Below, piece by piece: positions 28,495 through 37,750 of a DNA stretch of 48,373 nucleotides. Source of the stretch: Bacteroidales bacterium. Its GTDB lineage: Bacteria > Bacteroidota > Bacteroidia > Bacteroidales > ML635J-15. The position numbers were made by a program, and so were the translations under genes. The stretch covers positions 20,781 to 69,153 of the forward strand of contig JAQVOR010000002.1 of the NCBI GenBank assembly GCA_028702535.1, read 5' to 3'. Under the pieces are notes generated by a model that saw only the letters and a list, made by a program, of their open reading frames with translations, did no database searches and was not told where the DNA came from. Within the stretch, counting starts at the first letter, position 1. The number at the start of each line of letters is the position of its first letter.

Positions 28495-29517
28495 TTAATT
28501 TAGTTTCGTTTTAAATTCATCATTAAATTTTTGCCAGTCAGTACCAGTTTTATATAAATCCCTGCTAATAAACTCAAGATATCTTTCCAAAACTCCTGAC
28601 GGGAAATATCCTTTTAATGCAAATATAAGGGAAAAATCTTCACCAAAAAACACAGTTGCAGGTAATTTTATGTCGGGTTGTAACAAAGCTATTACGAGTT
28701 GATTAGGGTATCCGGGTACTTTATTCTCATTTACAAATACATTATTAGCAATTCTTAATGTATCTGGAGTATCAAAATTTATTTTAACGGGATAATAATT
28801 TTCATTAATAAAATTTGAAATTACAGGATGTGTTAAACTTGAGGCCAACATTATTTTACTCCCATTAGTAAAATCGGAGTTAATATACAATAGTATTTTT
28901 TTAGGAGCAGTATCCATAAGAGCATTTACTTTATCCAACGATAACCAATTAATTTTGCCCTCAGTATTTGACAAAGAATCTGGCATAAAAGTGTCAATAA
29001 ACCCTCTATTAAAATCATCATAACTACAATTTTTATTAATTTTTTCGGCAAAATAGACCAGAAGCGGTTCAATTTTTCTAACATCCATAAAACCAGGGAC
29101 AGGATTTATATTGTTTTCAAAATCAATATATACAATTGTAGGATACGACATTCGTCCGCCCATCAGTTCCTGTGCTAATTGATGAGATGATCTTCGTCCT
29201 GTGTTTAAATTCACATAAGATTTACCTTTATACTCCACAGTATCAGTTCCTTCGGCATTAAACTGTACAGGATAAAAATTTGCATTGATATAACTTGCTA
29301 TCTGTGGATTACTAAAAGTTTCAGCATCCATCTTTTTACACCACCCACACCAATCGGTGTACATATCAATTAGTATTGTTTTGGGATTTTCCTCATGTAG
29401 TTTAATCGCTTCTTCAAAACTCATCCAATTAACCTGATTTGGTGTTGGGGCAATTGTTTGAGCAAAAATAATTATACTAATAAAAACCGAAATACATAAT
29501 GTAATAATAGACTTCAT
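28495..29517 (-). CDS. Thioredoxin-like protein with a second, degenerate copy
   Basis: VNWMSFEEAIKLHEENPKTILIDMYTDWCGWCKKMDAETFSNPQIASYINANFYPVQFNAEG; second copy INWLSLDKVNALMDTAPKKILLYINSDFTNGSKIMLASSLTHPVISNFINENYYPVKINFD. Confidence 0.87.
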   Translation of the reverse strand: MKSIITLCISVFISIIIFAQTIAPTPNQVNWMSFEEAIKLHEENPKTILIDMYTDWCGWCKKMDAETFSNPQIASYINANFYPVQFNAEGTDTVEYKGKSYVNLNTGRRSSHQLAQELMGGRMSYPTIVYIDFENNINPVPGFMDVRKIEPLLVYFAEKINKNCSYDDFNRGFIDTFMPDSLSNTEGKINWLSLDKVNALMDTAPKKILLYINSDFTNGSKIMLASSLTHPVISNFINENYYPVKINFDTPDTLRIANNVFVNENKVPGYPNQLVIALLQPDIKLPATVFFGEDFSLIFALKGYFPSGVLERYLEFISRDLYKTGTDWQKFNDEFKTKLN

Positions 29518-29614
29518 AAATAAATTTTATTTATTTTTATACAAATTTTTCGTTAATATGTTAAAAAATTATAACTTTAAGGTTTTAAATTTAAAAATGT
29601 AAAAATAATAAGTT

Positions 29615-31072
29615 ATGAGCGAAATCAAAAATTTAAATCCTCAAAGAGTATGGAAACATTTTTATTCTTTGACTCAGATTCCGAGACCATCAAAAAAAGA
29701 AGCCAAAGTTATTGCCTTTATGAAAAAATTTGGCGAAGATCTTGGTTTAGAAACTATTGTTGATCATATTGGTAATGTAATAATACGTAAACCTGCGACT
29801 CCGGGAATGGAAAATCGCATGGGAATTGTTTTTCAGGGACACTTAGATATGGTACCTCAAAAGAATTCTGATAAAGTTCATGATTTTGAAAAAGATCCCA
29901 TCGAAGCTTATGTTGATGGCGATTGGGTAACAGCAAAAGGAACAACTCTCGGTGCAGATAACGGAATGGGATGTGCAGCAGCAATGGCGGTTTTAGAAGC
30001 TAAAGATCTTGTTCATGGTCCAGTAGAAGCTCTTTTTACAATTGATGAGGAAACTGGAATGACAGGAGCAAACGAATTAAAACCAGGTATATTGAAAGGC
30101 GACATCTTAATGAACTTAGATTCTGAAGATGAAGGCGAACTATATGTTGGTTGTGCTGGTGGCGTTGATGTTAATGTAGAAATGGATTATCAACAAATAG
30201 ATACTCCAGCAAGTCTTATAGCTTACAAACTTGAGATTACAGGTCTTAAAGGTGGACACAGCGGCATGGATATCAATATCGGACGCTCAAACTCCAATAA
30301 ACTTTTATTCCGTTTTCTAAACCATTGCATTTATCATTTTGACATTAAATTAAGTGATGTTATTGGAGGTAGCCTTCGCAACGCTATTCCTCGCGAATCA
30401 TCAGCAATAGTATTAGTTTCAGAAAAAGACGCTGCTGGTTTCGAGGCTGAAGTAAAAAAGTTTGAAACAATTTTTGCACAAGAATTTTCGGCAACCGAAC
30501 CCGAATTAAAAATGTTTGCTAAAAAAACTAATACTCCTGCAAAAGTAATGGAGCATGATGTAATGGTAAAAATTGTTAAAGCCACATTTGCTTGTCCTCA
30601 CGGCGTTGAAAGAATGAGTGATGCTATGCCAGGTCTTGTTGAGACTTCAAATAATCTTGCAATTGTAAAATGCGTTGATGGTAAATACACCGTTAACTGC
30701 CTTGTTCGTAGTTCAGTCGATTCTGCAAAAGCCGGTGCCATGTATAAAATTGGAACAATTTTCGATTTAATAGGTGCAAATGTTAGCTTTGATGGAGCTT
30801 ATCCAGGCTGGAAACCTAATATGGATTCGCCAATCCTCAAAACTATGCAAGAAACTTATCTTAAGCTATATGGAAAAACACCCGAAATTAAAGCAATTCA
30901 TGCTGGACTTGAATGTGGATTATTAGGATCTGTTTATCCAAATTGGGATATGATTTCATTTGGCCCAACAATTAGATACCCACACTCTCCAGACGAAAAA
31001 GTACATATTGAATCTGTAGAAAAATTCTGGAATTATATTGTGGAAACACTCAAAAACGTACCAATAAAATAA
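29615..31072 (+). CDS. pepD: Aminoacyl-histidine dipeptidase (PepD, M20 family)
   Basis: NLNPQRVWKHFYSLTQIPRPSKKE...VFQGHLDMVPQKNSD...TTLGADNGMGCAAAMAVLE...ALFTIDEETGMTGA...IKAIHAGLECGLL. Confidence 0.96.
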   Translation: MSEIKNLNPQRVWKHFYSLTQIPRPSKKEAKVIAFMKKFGEDLGLETIVDHIGNVIIRKPATPGMENRMGIVFQGHLDMVPQKNSDKVHDFEKDPIEAYVDGDWVTAKGTTLGADNGMGCAAAMAVLEAKDLVHGPVEALFTIDEETGMTGANELKPGILKGDILMNLDSEDEGELYVGCAGGVDVNVEMDYQQIDTPASLIAYKLEITGLKGGHSGMDINIGRSNSNKLLFRFLNHCIYHFDIKLSDVIGGSLRNAIPRESSAIVLVSEKDAAGFEAEVKKFETIFAQEFSATEPELKMFAKKTNTPAKVMEHDVMVKIVKATFACPHGVERMSDAMPGLVETSNNLAIVKCVDGKYTVNCLVRSSVDSAKAGAMYKIGTIFDLIGANVSFDGAYPGWKPNMDSPILKTMQETYLKLYGKTPEIKAIHAGLECGLLGSVYPNWDMISFGPTIRYPHSPDEKVHIESVEKFWNYIVETLKNVPIK

Positions 31073-31104
31073 TTTTTTTCATGTTTTTAGATAGTATATG
31101 GTGA

Positions 31105-31135
31105 AGAGGAGGGCGATTTGTCCTCCTTTTTTTAT
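31105..31135 (+). terminator. Intrinsic terminator after pepD
   Basis: aggagggcgatttgtcctccttttttt hairpin and T-run. Confidence 0.75.
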
Positions 31136-31271
31136 TAAATTGTCATCAATATTGTCAAGATGTGATTAACATCGTAAAATTTCAGAACTACTGCCCCCCT
31201 ATCTCTAAAATGCAGGCGGTTACTTCTATTTATTCGTAAAATATAATTGTCGTATTTTTGTTTTAGAATTA

Positions 31272-31447
31272 CGAATTGAAAATAACAGATTTCTCCCCTT
31301 GGTCGAAATGACTAGTAATTCAAATTATTAAGAGAGGCTTGGTGGCGACAAGGTCGCCACCAAGCCTCTCCTCTCCCATATTCCCAAATAATTAGTCATT
31401 TCGAATCCTAACGAAGGAAGGATGAGAAATCTGTTATTTTCAATTCG
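31272..31447. repeat. Large nested palindromic intergenic element (MITE/fold-back-like)
   Basis: Perfect 24-bp terminal inverted repeat cgaattgaaaataacagatttctc / gagaaatctgttattttcaattcg; inner near-inverted tcgaaatgactagtaatt / aataattagtcatttcga; central perfect 18-bp hairpin 31332-31370. Confidence 0.92.
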
Positions 31448-31633
31448 AATGTTTTTGTTTATTCAAGTTTATAAAATTACGACAGTAACGACTACAAAAA
31501 ATCAGGAGTTCTGAATTTAGCTCAGTAAAGGCTAAATTGGAGAAAAAATTTAGCGAAAACATTTTAATTTCCCAATTACATTTATTGAGATATTTTGTAT
31601 ATTTGCATATCAAATAACCGTAATAATGATATT

Positions 31634-33199
31634 ATGAAAAAGATTTTTTTTATTTTGCTATGCAGTATTTTTGCGATTGTAATGAATGCACAATGGACTT
31701 CTGTTATTAACCCATCCGCTTATAGTACCTACGGTGCATCAATTGTTATGGACAATCAGGGGAATATTTATTCTCTTGGAAATGTTTTTGTAAATACTAC
31801 CGAAAAAGAAAACATCATTGTCGTAAAATACAACAATTCTGGAGATACTTTGTGGACTAGAACCTACGATAACGCAGGAAACTCTGACAAGGCAACAAAA
31901 GCAGCAGTTGATTCCGAAAACAATCTCATTATTGCAGGAACAACTAGTACTTCTGCCAACGGAGATGATGTTTTATGCCTTAAATATAGCCCCAATGGTG
32001 AATTGTTAAACACTTTTACTTTTGACGGAACCGCTCATTTAGACGACAGAGCGGTGGATATTGTTATCGATGAAAACAATAATTATTATATAGGAGGTAT
32101 TAGCACTTCGACAAGTCAGCGAAATTTTATTCTAATAAAAACAAACGCCGAACTTGAAAAGACTTGGCATAAAACTCACACTCTTTATTATGGTGCTGAT
32201 TTGCGAAAAATTCATTACAACCAAACGAACCAGCAGATTGCAATAACTGGAAACTATACCGACTGGGAACATTATTTCCTAACAGCTTTAGTTGTGTATA
32301 ATAATGAAGGAACAAAAATTATTGATGAGTATTACAGAACATTAGAAGAACGTTCATCAGTGGGGTTTGATGCTATTATTACCAATGACTTGTCGGTTTA
32401 CGTTTGCGGATATGAAGCAAATGAAGAAACAAATGTTAACGATGCATTATTGATGAAATACAATCAGAACGGAGACGTTTTATGGACTAAAAAAGTATAT
32501 TCTGAATCCATAGGAGCAGCATTCAAATCGATGATTATTGACAATGCAGCCAATGTTTTTATTACTGGTAAAGATGGGGCAAATGCAATAACTGCAAAAT
32601 ATGATACTGATGGAAATCAAATTTGGATAGAGTCGCATACTAGCAAATCTAGCTTTTCAACAAATGATACTTATGAGAGTATTAAGCAATCTAATGATGG
32701 GAGTATTTTTGTTACAGCCAGTAATATGCCAGCTAATGGCGGAGGTGCAATGATAATTAAATACAATGAGAGTGGTCAGCACCAATGGACACAATACTAC
32801 AACGGCTCAGTAACTGGACTCGATGAGCCTGTTAGTTTTTGCCTTGACGAGAATGGCAATCAATTCCTCTTGGTAAACTCTAGAAATTCAACCAATTATA
32901 TTAATATGGTTACTGTAATGTTTCTCAATCAATCGAGTCAATCTAGTCAGATATCAACTAAAGAAAATAATTTTTGCGTTTATCCAAACCCTGCAAATAA
33001 TTACTGCTATTTTAATAATATCTTTTCGGAGGATATAAATCTTAAAATTTATTCTTCCGAAGGAAAACTAATCCGTCAATCTGTAATTAAAAGCGATGTC
33101 GAACAGTTTTCTTTAGAAGGCATCCCTAATGGAATATATTTCATACAGTTTGAGTCTGGTAAGCAATCTTATTCAACTAAATTATCAGTTCAAAAATAA
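31634..33199 (+). CDS. SBBP/propeller-repeat secreted protein with T9SS type A sorting domain
   Basis: Signal peptide MKKIFFILLCSIFAIVMNAQ (start 31634); repeated GDTLWTRTYD/GDVLWTKK/GNQIWIESH; C-term NFCVYPNPANNYCYFNNIF...GIYFIQFESGKQSYSTKLSVQK. Confidence 0.87.
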   Translation: MKKIFFILLCSIFAIVMNAQWTSVINPSAYSTYGASIVMDNQGNIYSLGNVFVNTTEKENIIVVKYNNSGDTLWTRTYDNAGNSDKATKAAVDSENNLIIAGTTSTSANGDDVLCLKYSPNGELLNTFTFDGTAHLDDRAVDIVIDENNNYYIGGISTSTSQRNFILIKTNAELEKTWHKTHTLYYGADLRKIHYNQTNQQIAITGNYTDWEHYFLTALVVYNNEGTKIIDEYYRTLEERSSVGFDAIITNDLSVYVCGYEANEETNVNDALLMKYNQNGDVLWTKKVYSESIGAAFKSMIIDNAANVFITGKDGANAITAKYDTDGNQIWIESHTSKSSFSTNDTYESIKQSNDGSIFVTASNMPANGGGAMIIKYNESGQHQWTQYYNGSVTGLDEPVSFCLDENGNQFLLVNSRNSTNYINMVTVMFLNQSSQSSQISTKENNFCVYPNPANNYCYFNNIFSEDINLKIYSSEGKLIRQSVIKSDVEQFSLEGIPNGIYFIQFESGKQSYSTKLSVQK

Positions 33200-33221
33200 A
33201 AGTGATTGATAAAATTGTTTT

Positions 33222-34280
33222 TTATATTTCAAACTTTTCGCCCACAAACACGTCCACAAGTTTAATGTTTTGTTTTTTTGCTTCAACTAAGATTCTCGTT
33301 TTTGGTTCGTACCAAGGGTGTAAAGCTAAACTAAAAGCCATATTATGGATAGGTAAAAGTAATTTTGCGTCAAGGTCTTTAGCTGCTAATACAGTTTGCT
33401 CGGGCAACATGTGTATTTCTTTCCAGAGTTCATTGTATTGCCCACACTCTAACATGGCTAAGTCAATTGGACCATATTTTTCTTTTATTTCTTTAAAGCC
33501 TCCAAAATATCCAGAGTCGCCACTAAAGTAAATAGATTTGCCTTTATATTTTACTAACCACGATGCCCACAAAGTATAATTTCGTTTATTCGCTCTACGT
33601 CCACTAAAATGTTGGGCAGGAGTACAAACAAGTTCTAAATCATCTTGTAAAAACTCTTCCCACCAATCTGCTTCAATAATTTTGGTTTTATCAATTTTCC
33701 ATTTTTCAAGATGTGTTCCAACTCCAAGTGGCACATAAAACTTATCTATCTGGTTTTTAAGTTTGATAATCGTCTCATAATCAAGATGATCGTAATGGTC
33801 GTGAGAAATAATAACAGCATCAATTTTTCCTAGTGATTCTAAATCTGCATCATCAAATTTTAAAGAATTATCAAATCGTTTTACAAATGCAGGAAAAGGT
33901 GAAGCGAATTTTGATAACATGGGATCAAAAAGCAATCTTGTACTGCCAACATCCAATACAACTGCCGAATGTCCCAACCAAGTTACTCGAATTATATTGG
34001 CATCTGATTGTGCTAAGTGCATGTTTGGATTATCAACTATTTTTATATTATTAGGTGGACGTTTTTGCTTTCGGAGTTTAAGAAATTGATGAAAAATCGA
34101 TTTAAATTTTCTAAAATTCATTCTTACACCGATATTGCCTGGATTAACAAACTGTTTTCCATTAAAATTAGCACAATTCTGTATTTTTAAGTTGTTTTTA
34201 TCTGGAACTGCTCCAAAATGGTCAGCTCTAATTAGCAGACTAGCCAACAAAAGACATAAGATTATTAAAATTATCAACAT
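33222..34280 (-). CDS. MBL-fold metallo-hydrolase (NAPE-PLD/UlaG-like)
   Basis: VTWLGHSAVVLDVGSTRLLFDPML...DAVIISHDHYDHLDYETI...SIYFSGDSGYFGGFKEI. Confidence 0.92.
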   Translation of the reverse strand: MLIILIILCLLLASLLIRADHFGAVPDKNNLKIQNCANFNGKQFVNPGNIGVRMNFRKFKSIFHQFLKLRKQKRPPNNIKIVDNPNMHLAQSDANIIRVTWLGHSAVVLDVGSTRLLFDPMLSKFASPFPAFVKRFDNSLKFDDADLESLGKIDAVIISHDHYDHLDYETIIKLKNQIDKFYVPLGVGTHLEKWKIDKTKIIEADWWEEFLQDDLELVCTPAQHFSGRRANKRNYTLWASWLVKYKGKSIYFSGDSGYFGGFKEIKEKYGPIDLAMLECGQYNELWKEIHMLPEQTVLAAKDLDAKLLLPIHNMAFSLALHPWYEPKTRILVEAKKQNIKLVDVFVGEKFEI

Positions 34281-34348
34281 ATAACTATTATTATCCTCAT
34301 CATTCTATGTAAAAATTAGTTTTATAATAAGCACTATATGTTGATATT

Positions 34349-35092
34349 TTATTTTAAAAACCCCTGTTTTTTTAATACACTTAATAATACTTTAGAGAAA
34401 TGCTCATTATTATCTTTCGGATATCTAACATCTGTAAACACTTGTGCAAGAGTCTCTTTATTATTTTCTGCAATAAACTGCTTACTATCCTGTCGAGACT
34501 CTTTTTCGGCATATAATTTATTAATGTCTTCAGGAGTATAATCCTTATATCTTTCATAGTGTACAACCGCTTCTGCTGGAAGTCTGTCAGTAAGTTCTGG
34601 AGTTTCGTCTGGGTATCCAATTGTTACAGCGGTAACTGGCACTACTCCTTTCGGAAGATTTAAAACATCAATAATTTTATCGGCATTATATATTGCAGTA
34701 CCAAGGTAGCAAATCCCCAAACCGTTTGCTTCAGCCTCAACACAGGCATTTTGGGCAGCTATTATCGCATCAATCGCAGCAGTAAGAAACGACAAAAAAT
34801 TATCATATCCTGGCTCGGCATTTCTTTGACTACACCACTTGTTAAAACGATTAAAATCGGCACAAAAAGTAAGAATTGCAGGAGCATTTTTTACCATTGG
34901 CTGATTAAAATGTGCAGGAGCTAATTCGTCTTTTATTTTAGAATCTGTAGTAACAATAATCGAATAAACCTGCATATTTCCAGTATTAGAAGCTCGAATC
35001 GCAGCCCCTAAAATACTGTCCATTACAGTTTTGGGAATTAACTTATCGGTATATTTTCTAATTGTGCGGTGTTCTTGAATTTCTTTAAGCAT
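34349..35092 (-). CDS. Nitroreductase family protein
   Basis: EIQEHRTIRKYTDKLIPKTVMDSILGAAIRASNTGNMQVYSIIVTTD...ACVEAEANGLGICYLG. Confidence 0.92.
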   Translation of the reverse strand: MLKEIQEHRTIRKYTDKLIPKTVMDSILGAAIRASNTGNMQVYSIIVTTDSKIKDELAPAHFNQPMVKNAPAILTFCADFNRFNKWCSQRNAEPGYDNFLSFLTAAIDAIIAAQNACVEAEANGLGICYLGTAIYNADKIIDVLNLPKGVVPVTAVTIGYPDETPELTDRLPAEAVVHYERYKDYTPEDINKLYAEKESRQDSKQFIAENNKETLAQVFTDVRYPKDNNEHFSKVLLSVLKKQGFLK

Positions 35093-35351
35093 ACTTCTTG
35101 TTTTTATTTAATGCAAAGATAAAAATTGAATTTTAAATATAGCGAGAATTAGTCATACTTCTACAAACTGCAATTCTAAAGCTTTGAAAGTCTTGCCTTT
35201 AACAATCTTCCATAAAAACCAAATTTTCAAAGTTTTTGAACAGAGCAAAAAATATACTTAAGATTTGTTTGGGAGCAGCCCCTTAGTTTTGCTAAAGTAA
35301 AAAACCCGCAAAGTATCGGAGTTTTTTATTACTTTTGTAAAAAAATAATTC

Positions 35352-36659
35352 ATGGGAAATATCGTAGCAATAGTAGGAAGACCAAATGTCGGCAAATCAA
35401 CACTTTTTAATCGTTTGATTGAACGTCGCGAAGCAATAGTTGACAATGAAAGTGGTGTTACACGCGATCGAATATACGGACATTCTGTTTGGAACGGTAA
35501 AGAATTTTCTGTTGTTGATACTGGAGGTTTTGTAGATAATTCGAAAGATATTTTTGAGCAAGAAATAGCCAAACAGGTATTTATTGCAATTGAGGAAGCT
35601 GATGTGATAATTTTTGTACTTGATGTGGAATCGGGAGTTACAGATTTAGACTTAGCTGTTGCGGAAATACTTCGCAAAACAAAAAAACCAGTTTTTTTGG
35701 CTGCCAATAAAGTTGATACTAATGCTCGTATTGCAGATAGCTATGAATTTTATAATCTCGGATTAGGAGAAGTCTTTTGCATTTCGGCAATGACTGGTTC
35801 TGGAACTGGAGAAATTCTTGATGCCGTTGCTGAGGAGCTCTCTAACGAAGAGCCTCACGACGAAGATAATCTTCCGAGAATTACAATAGTTGGTCGTCCA
35901 AATGTTGGAAAATCATCGCTAACAAATGTTTTAATCGGGACAGAAAGAAATATTGTAACAGAAATTGCTGGGACCACTCGCGATTCAATAAATACACGAT
36001 ATAATAAATTCGGATTTGACTTTATGCTGGTTGATACCGCTGGAGTAAGAAGGAAAAATCGAGTTAGCGAGAATCTGGAGTTTTATTCTGTGATGCGTGC
36101 GATTAGAGCAATTGAGCATTCGGATGTTTGTGTGCTTATGATTGATGCAAGCCTCGGTTTTGAGGCTCAAGATCAAAATATACTTAATCTTATCCGCAAA
36201 AACAAAAAAGGTATTGTAATAGTTGTCAATAAATGGGATCTTATCGAAAAATCGACAAACTCCGTTAAAGAATTTACTAAGCAAATTATGGATAAAATAG
36301 CACCATTTAATGATATCCCAATATTATTTGTGTCGGTACTTAACAAACAACGCATACATAATGTTATCGAAACAGCTATCAAAGTTTATGAAAGTCGCAC
36401 ACAAAGAATCGCAACAGGGGTTTTAAATGAAGTAATGCTCGAAGCTATCGAAGCTTATGCTCCTCCAGTACTAAAAGGTAAACGAGTTAGAATTAAATAT
36501 GTAACACAATTACCTACACCCACTCCTGTTTTTGCTTTTTTTACAAACCTTCCACAATATATTCGCGAACCTTACAAAAGATACCTTGAAAATAAACTTC
36601 GTGAGAATTTTGATTTTACAGGAGTACCCATAGTGTTAGTGTTCAGAGATAAAGGATAA
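35352..36659 (+). CDS. der: Ribosome biogenesis GTPase Der (EngA)
   Basis: Two GTPase domains: [18 protein letters not shown]...DTGG and [20 protein letters not shown]...DTAG; C-term KH-like domain. Confidence 0.98.
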   Translation: MGNIVAIVGRPNVGKSTLFNRLIERREAIVDNESGVTRDRIYGHSVWNGKEFSVVDTGGFVDNSKDIFEQEIAKQVFIAIEEADVIIFVLDVESGVTDLDLAVAEILRKTKKPVFLAANKVDTNARIADSYEFYNLGLGEVFCISAMTGSGTGEILDAVAEELSNEEPHDEDNLPRITIVGRPNVGKSSLTNVLIGTERNIVTEIAGTTRDSINTRYNKFGFDFMLVDTAGVRRKNRVSENLEFYSVMRAIRAIEHSDVCVLMIDASLGFEAQDQNILNLIRKNKKGIVIVVNKWDLIEKSTNSVKEFTKQIMDKIAPFNDIPILFVSVLNKQRIHNVIETAIKVYESRTQRIATGVLNEVMLEAIEAYAPPVLKGKRVRIKYVTQLPTPTPVFAFFTNLPQYIREPYKRYLENKLRENFDFTGVPIVLVFRDKG

Positions 36660-36691
36660 AAAATAAATCATCGTAAAAGAAAGACGCAAGT

Positions 36692-37750
36692 TTATTCAAA
36701 TTCATTGCGATATGTTACATAATTTCGCCATTTATCAATACATTCTTGCATGTCTTCAGGTAAAGCAGAGTCAAAGTACACATTTTCGCCACTTGAAGGA
36801 TGCACAAACCCAAGTGATTTTGCATGTAAAGCTTGTCGTGGTAATATTTTGAAACAATTTTCGACAAATTGCTTATATTTTGTAAATGTAGTTCCTTTAA
36901 GAATTTTGTCACCACCATATTCGGCATCATTAAACAAGGGGTGTCCAATATGTTTTAGATGTACTCTAATTTGGTGAGTTCGCCCAGTTTCCAAGCGGCA
37001 TTCGATAAGATTAACATAGCCTAATCTTTCTAAGACTTTATAATGTGTAATTGCTTCTTTACCGTATTCGCCATCGGGAAAAACATCCATTACTTTTCGG
37101 TTTTTAAGATTACGTCCCACATGTCCTGTAATAATGCCTGATTCTTCTGGTAGATTTCCCCACACCAAAGCAGTATATGAGCGTTTACATGAATGGTCAA
37201 AGAATTGCTTTGCTAATTTATTTAGAGCTATTTCCGATTTTGCAATTACAAGTAATCCCGATGTATCTTTATCTATTCGGTGTACTAATCCTGGTCTCAC
37301 TTCCTTACCAGTAAACATTGGTAAGTCTTTAAAACGATAAGCCAAAGCATTAACAAGAGTTCCGTCATGATGTCCATAACTAGGATGTACAACCATACCA
37401 GGTTTCTTGTTTACGATTACAAAATGCTCATCCTCAAAAAAAATATCTAATGGGATATCTTGGGCTATAAGTTCGTTTTCAGTTTTTGGGAAACTAAGAA
37501 CAATACTCACAACATCGCCGGGCTTAACTTTATAACTGTTTTTAGAAGGTTTTTGATTAACGAGAATATTTCCTGCATCAGCAGCATTTTGAATTCTATT
37601 TCGTGATGTTGAGGCCATTCGACAAACAAGATATTTATCTAATCTCATTGGTTTTTGACCTTGTTCAATTTCTAAACGATGATGTTCATAAAGTTCTGAT
37701 TGTTCAAACTCGTCATTCTGCTCGGCACTGTCGAAATCTTCTTGGATCAT
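36692..37750 (-). CDS. RluA/RluD family pseudouridine synthase
   Basis: S4 domain MRLDKYLVCRMASTSRNRIQ; GLVHRIDKDTSGLLVIAKSE; LETGRTHQIRVHLKHIGHPLFND. Confidence 0.95.
   Translation of the reverse strand: MIQEDFDSAEQNDEFEQSELYEHHRLEIEQGQKPMRLDKYLVCRMASTSRNRIQNAADAGNILVNQKPSKNSYKVKPGDVVSIVLSFPKTENELIAQDIPLDIFFEDEHFVIVNKKPGMVVHPSYGHHDGTLVNALAYRFKDLPMFTGKEVRPGLVHRIDKDTSGLLVIAKSEIALNKLAKQFFDHSCKRSYTALVWGNLPEESGIITGHVGRNLKNRKVMDVFPDGEYGKEAITHYKVLERLGYVNLIECRLETGRTHQIRVHLKHIGHPLFNDAEYGGDKILKGTTFTKYKQFVENCFKILPRQALHAKSLGFVHPSSGENVYFDSALPEDMQECIDKWRNYVTYRNEFE

Noticed and set aside
33202-33531. 109-aa plus-strand ORF downstream of the T9SS cargo gene
   Set aside because: Fully antisense to the well-supported MBL-fold hydrolase.
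35258-35707. 149-aa minus-strand ORF
   Set aside because: Antisense to the 5' end of der; Ser/Thr-rich shadow translation.
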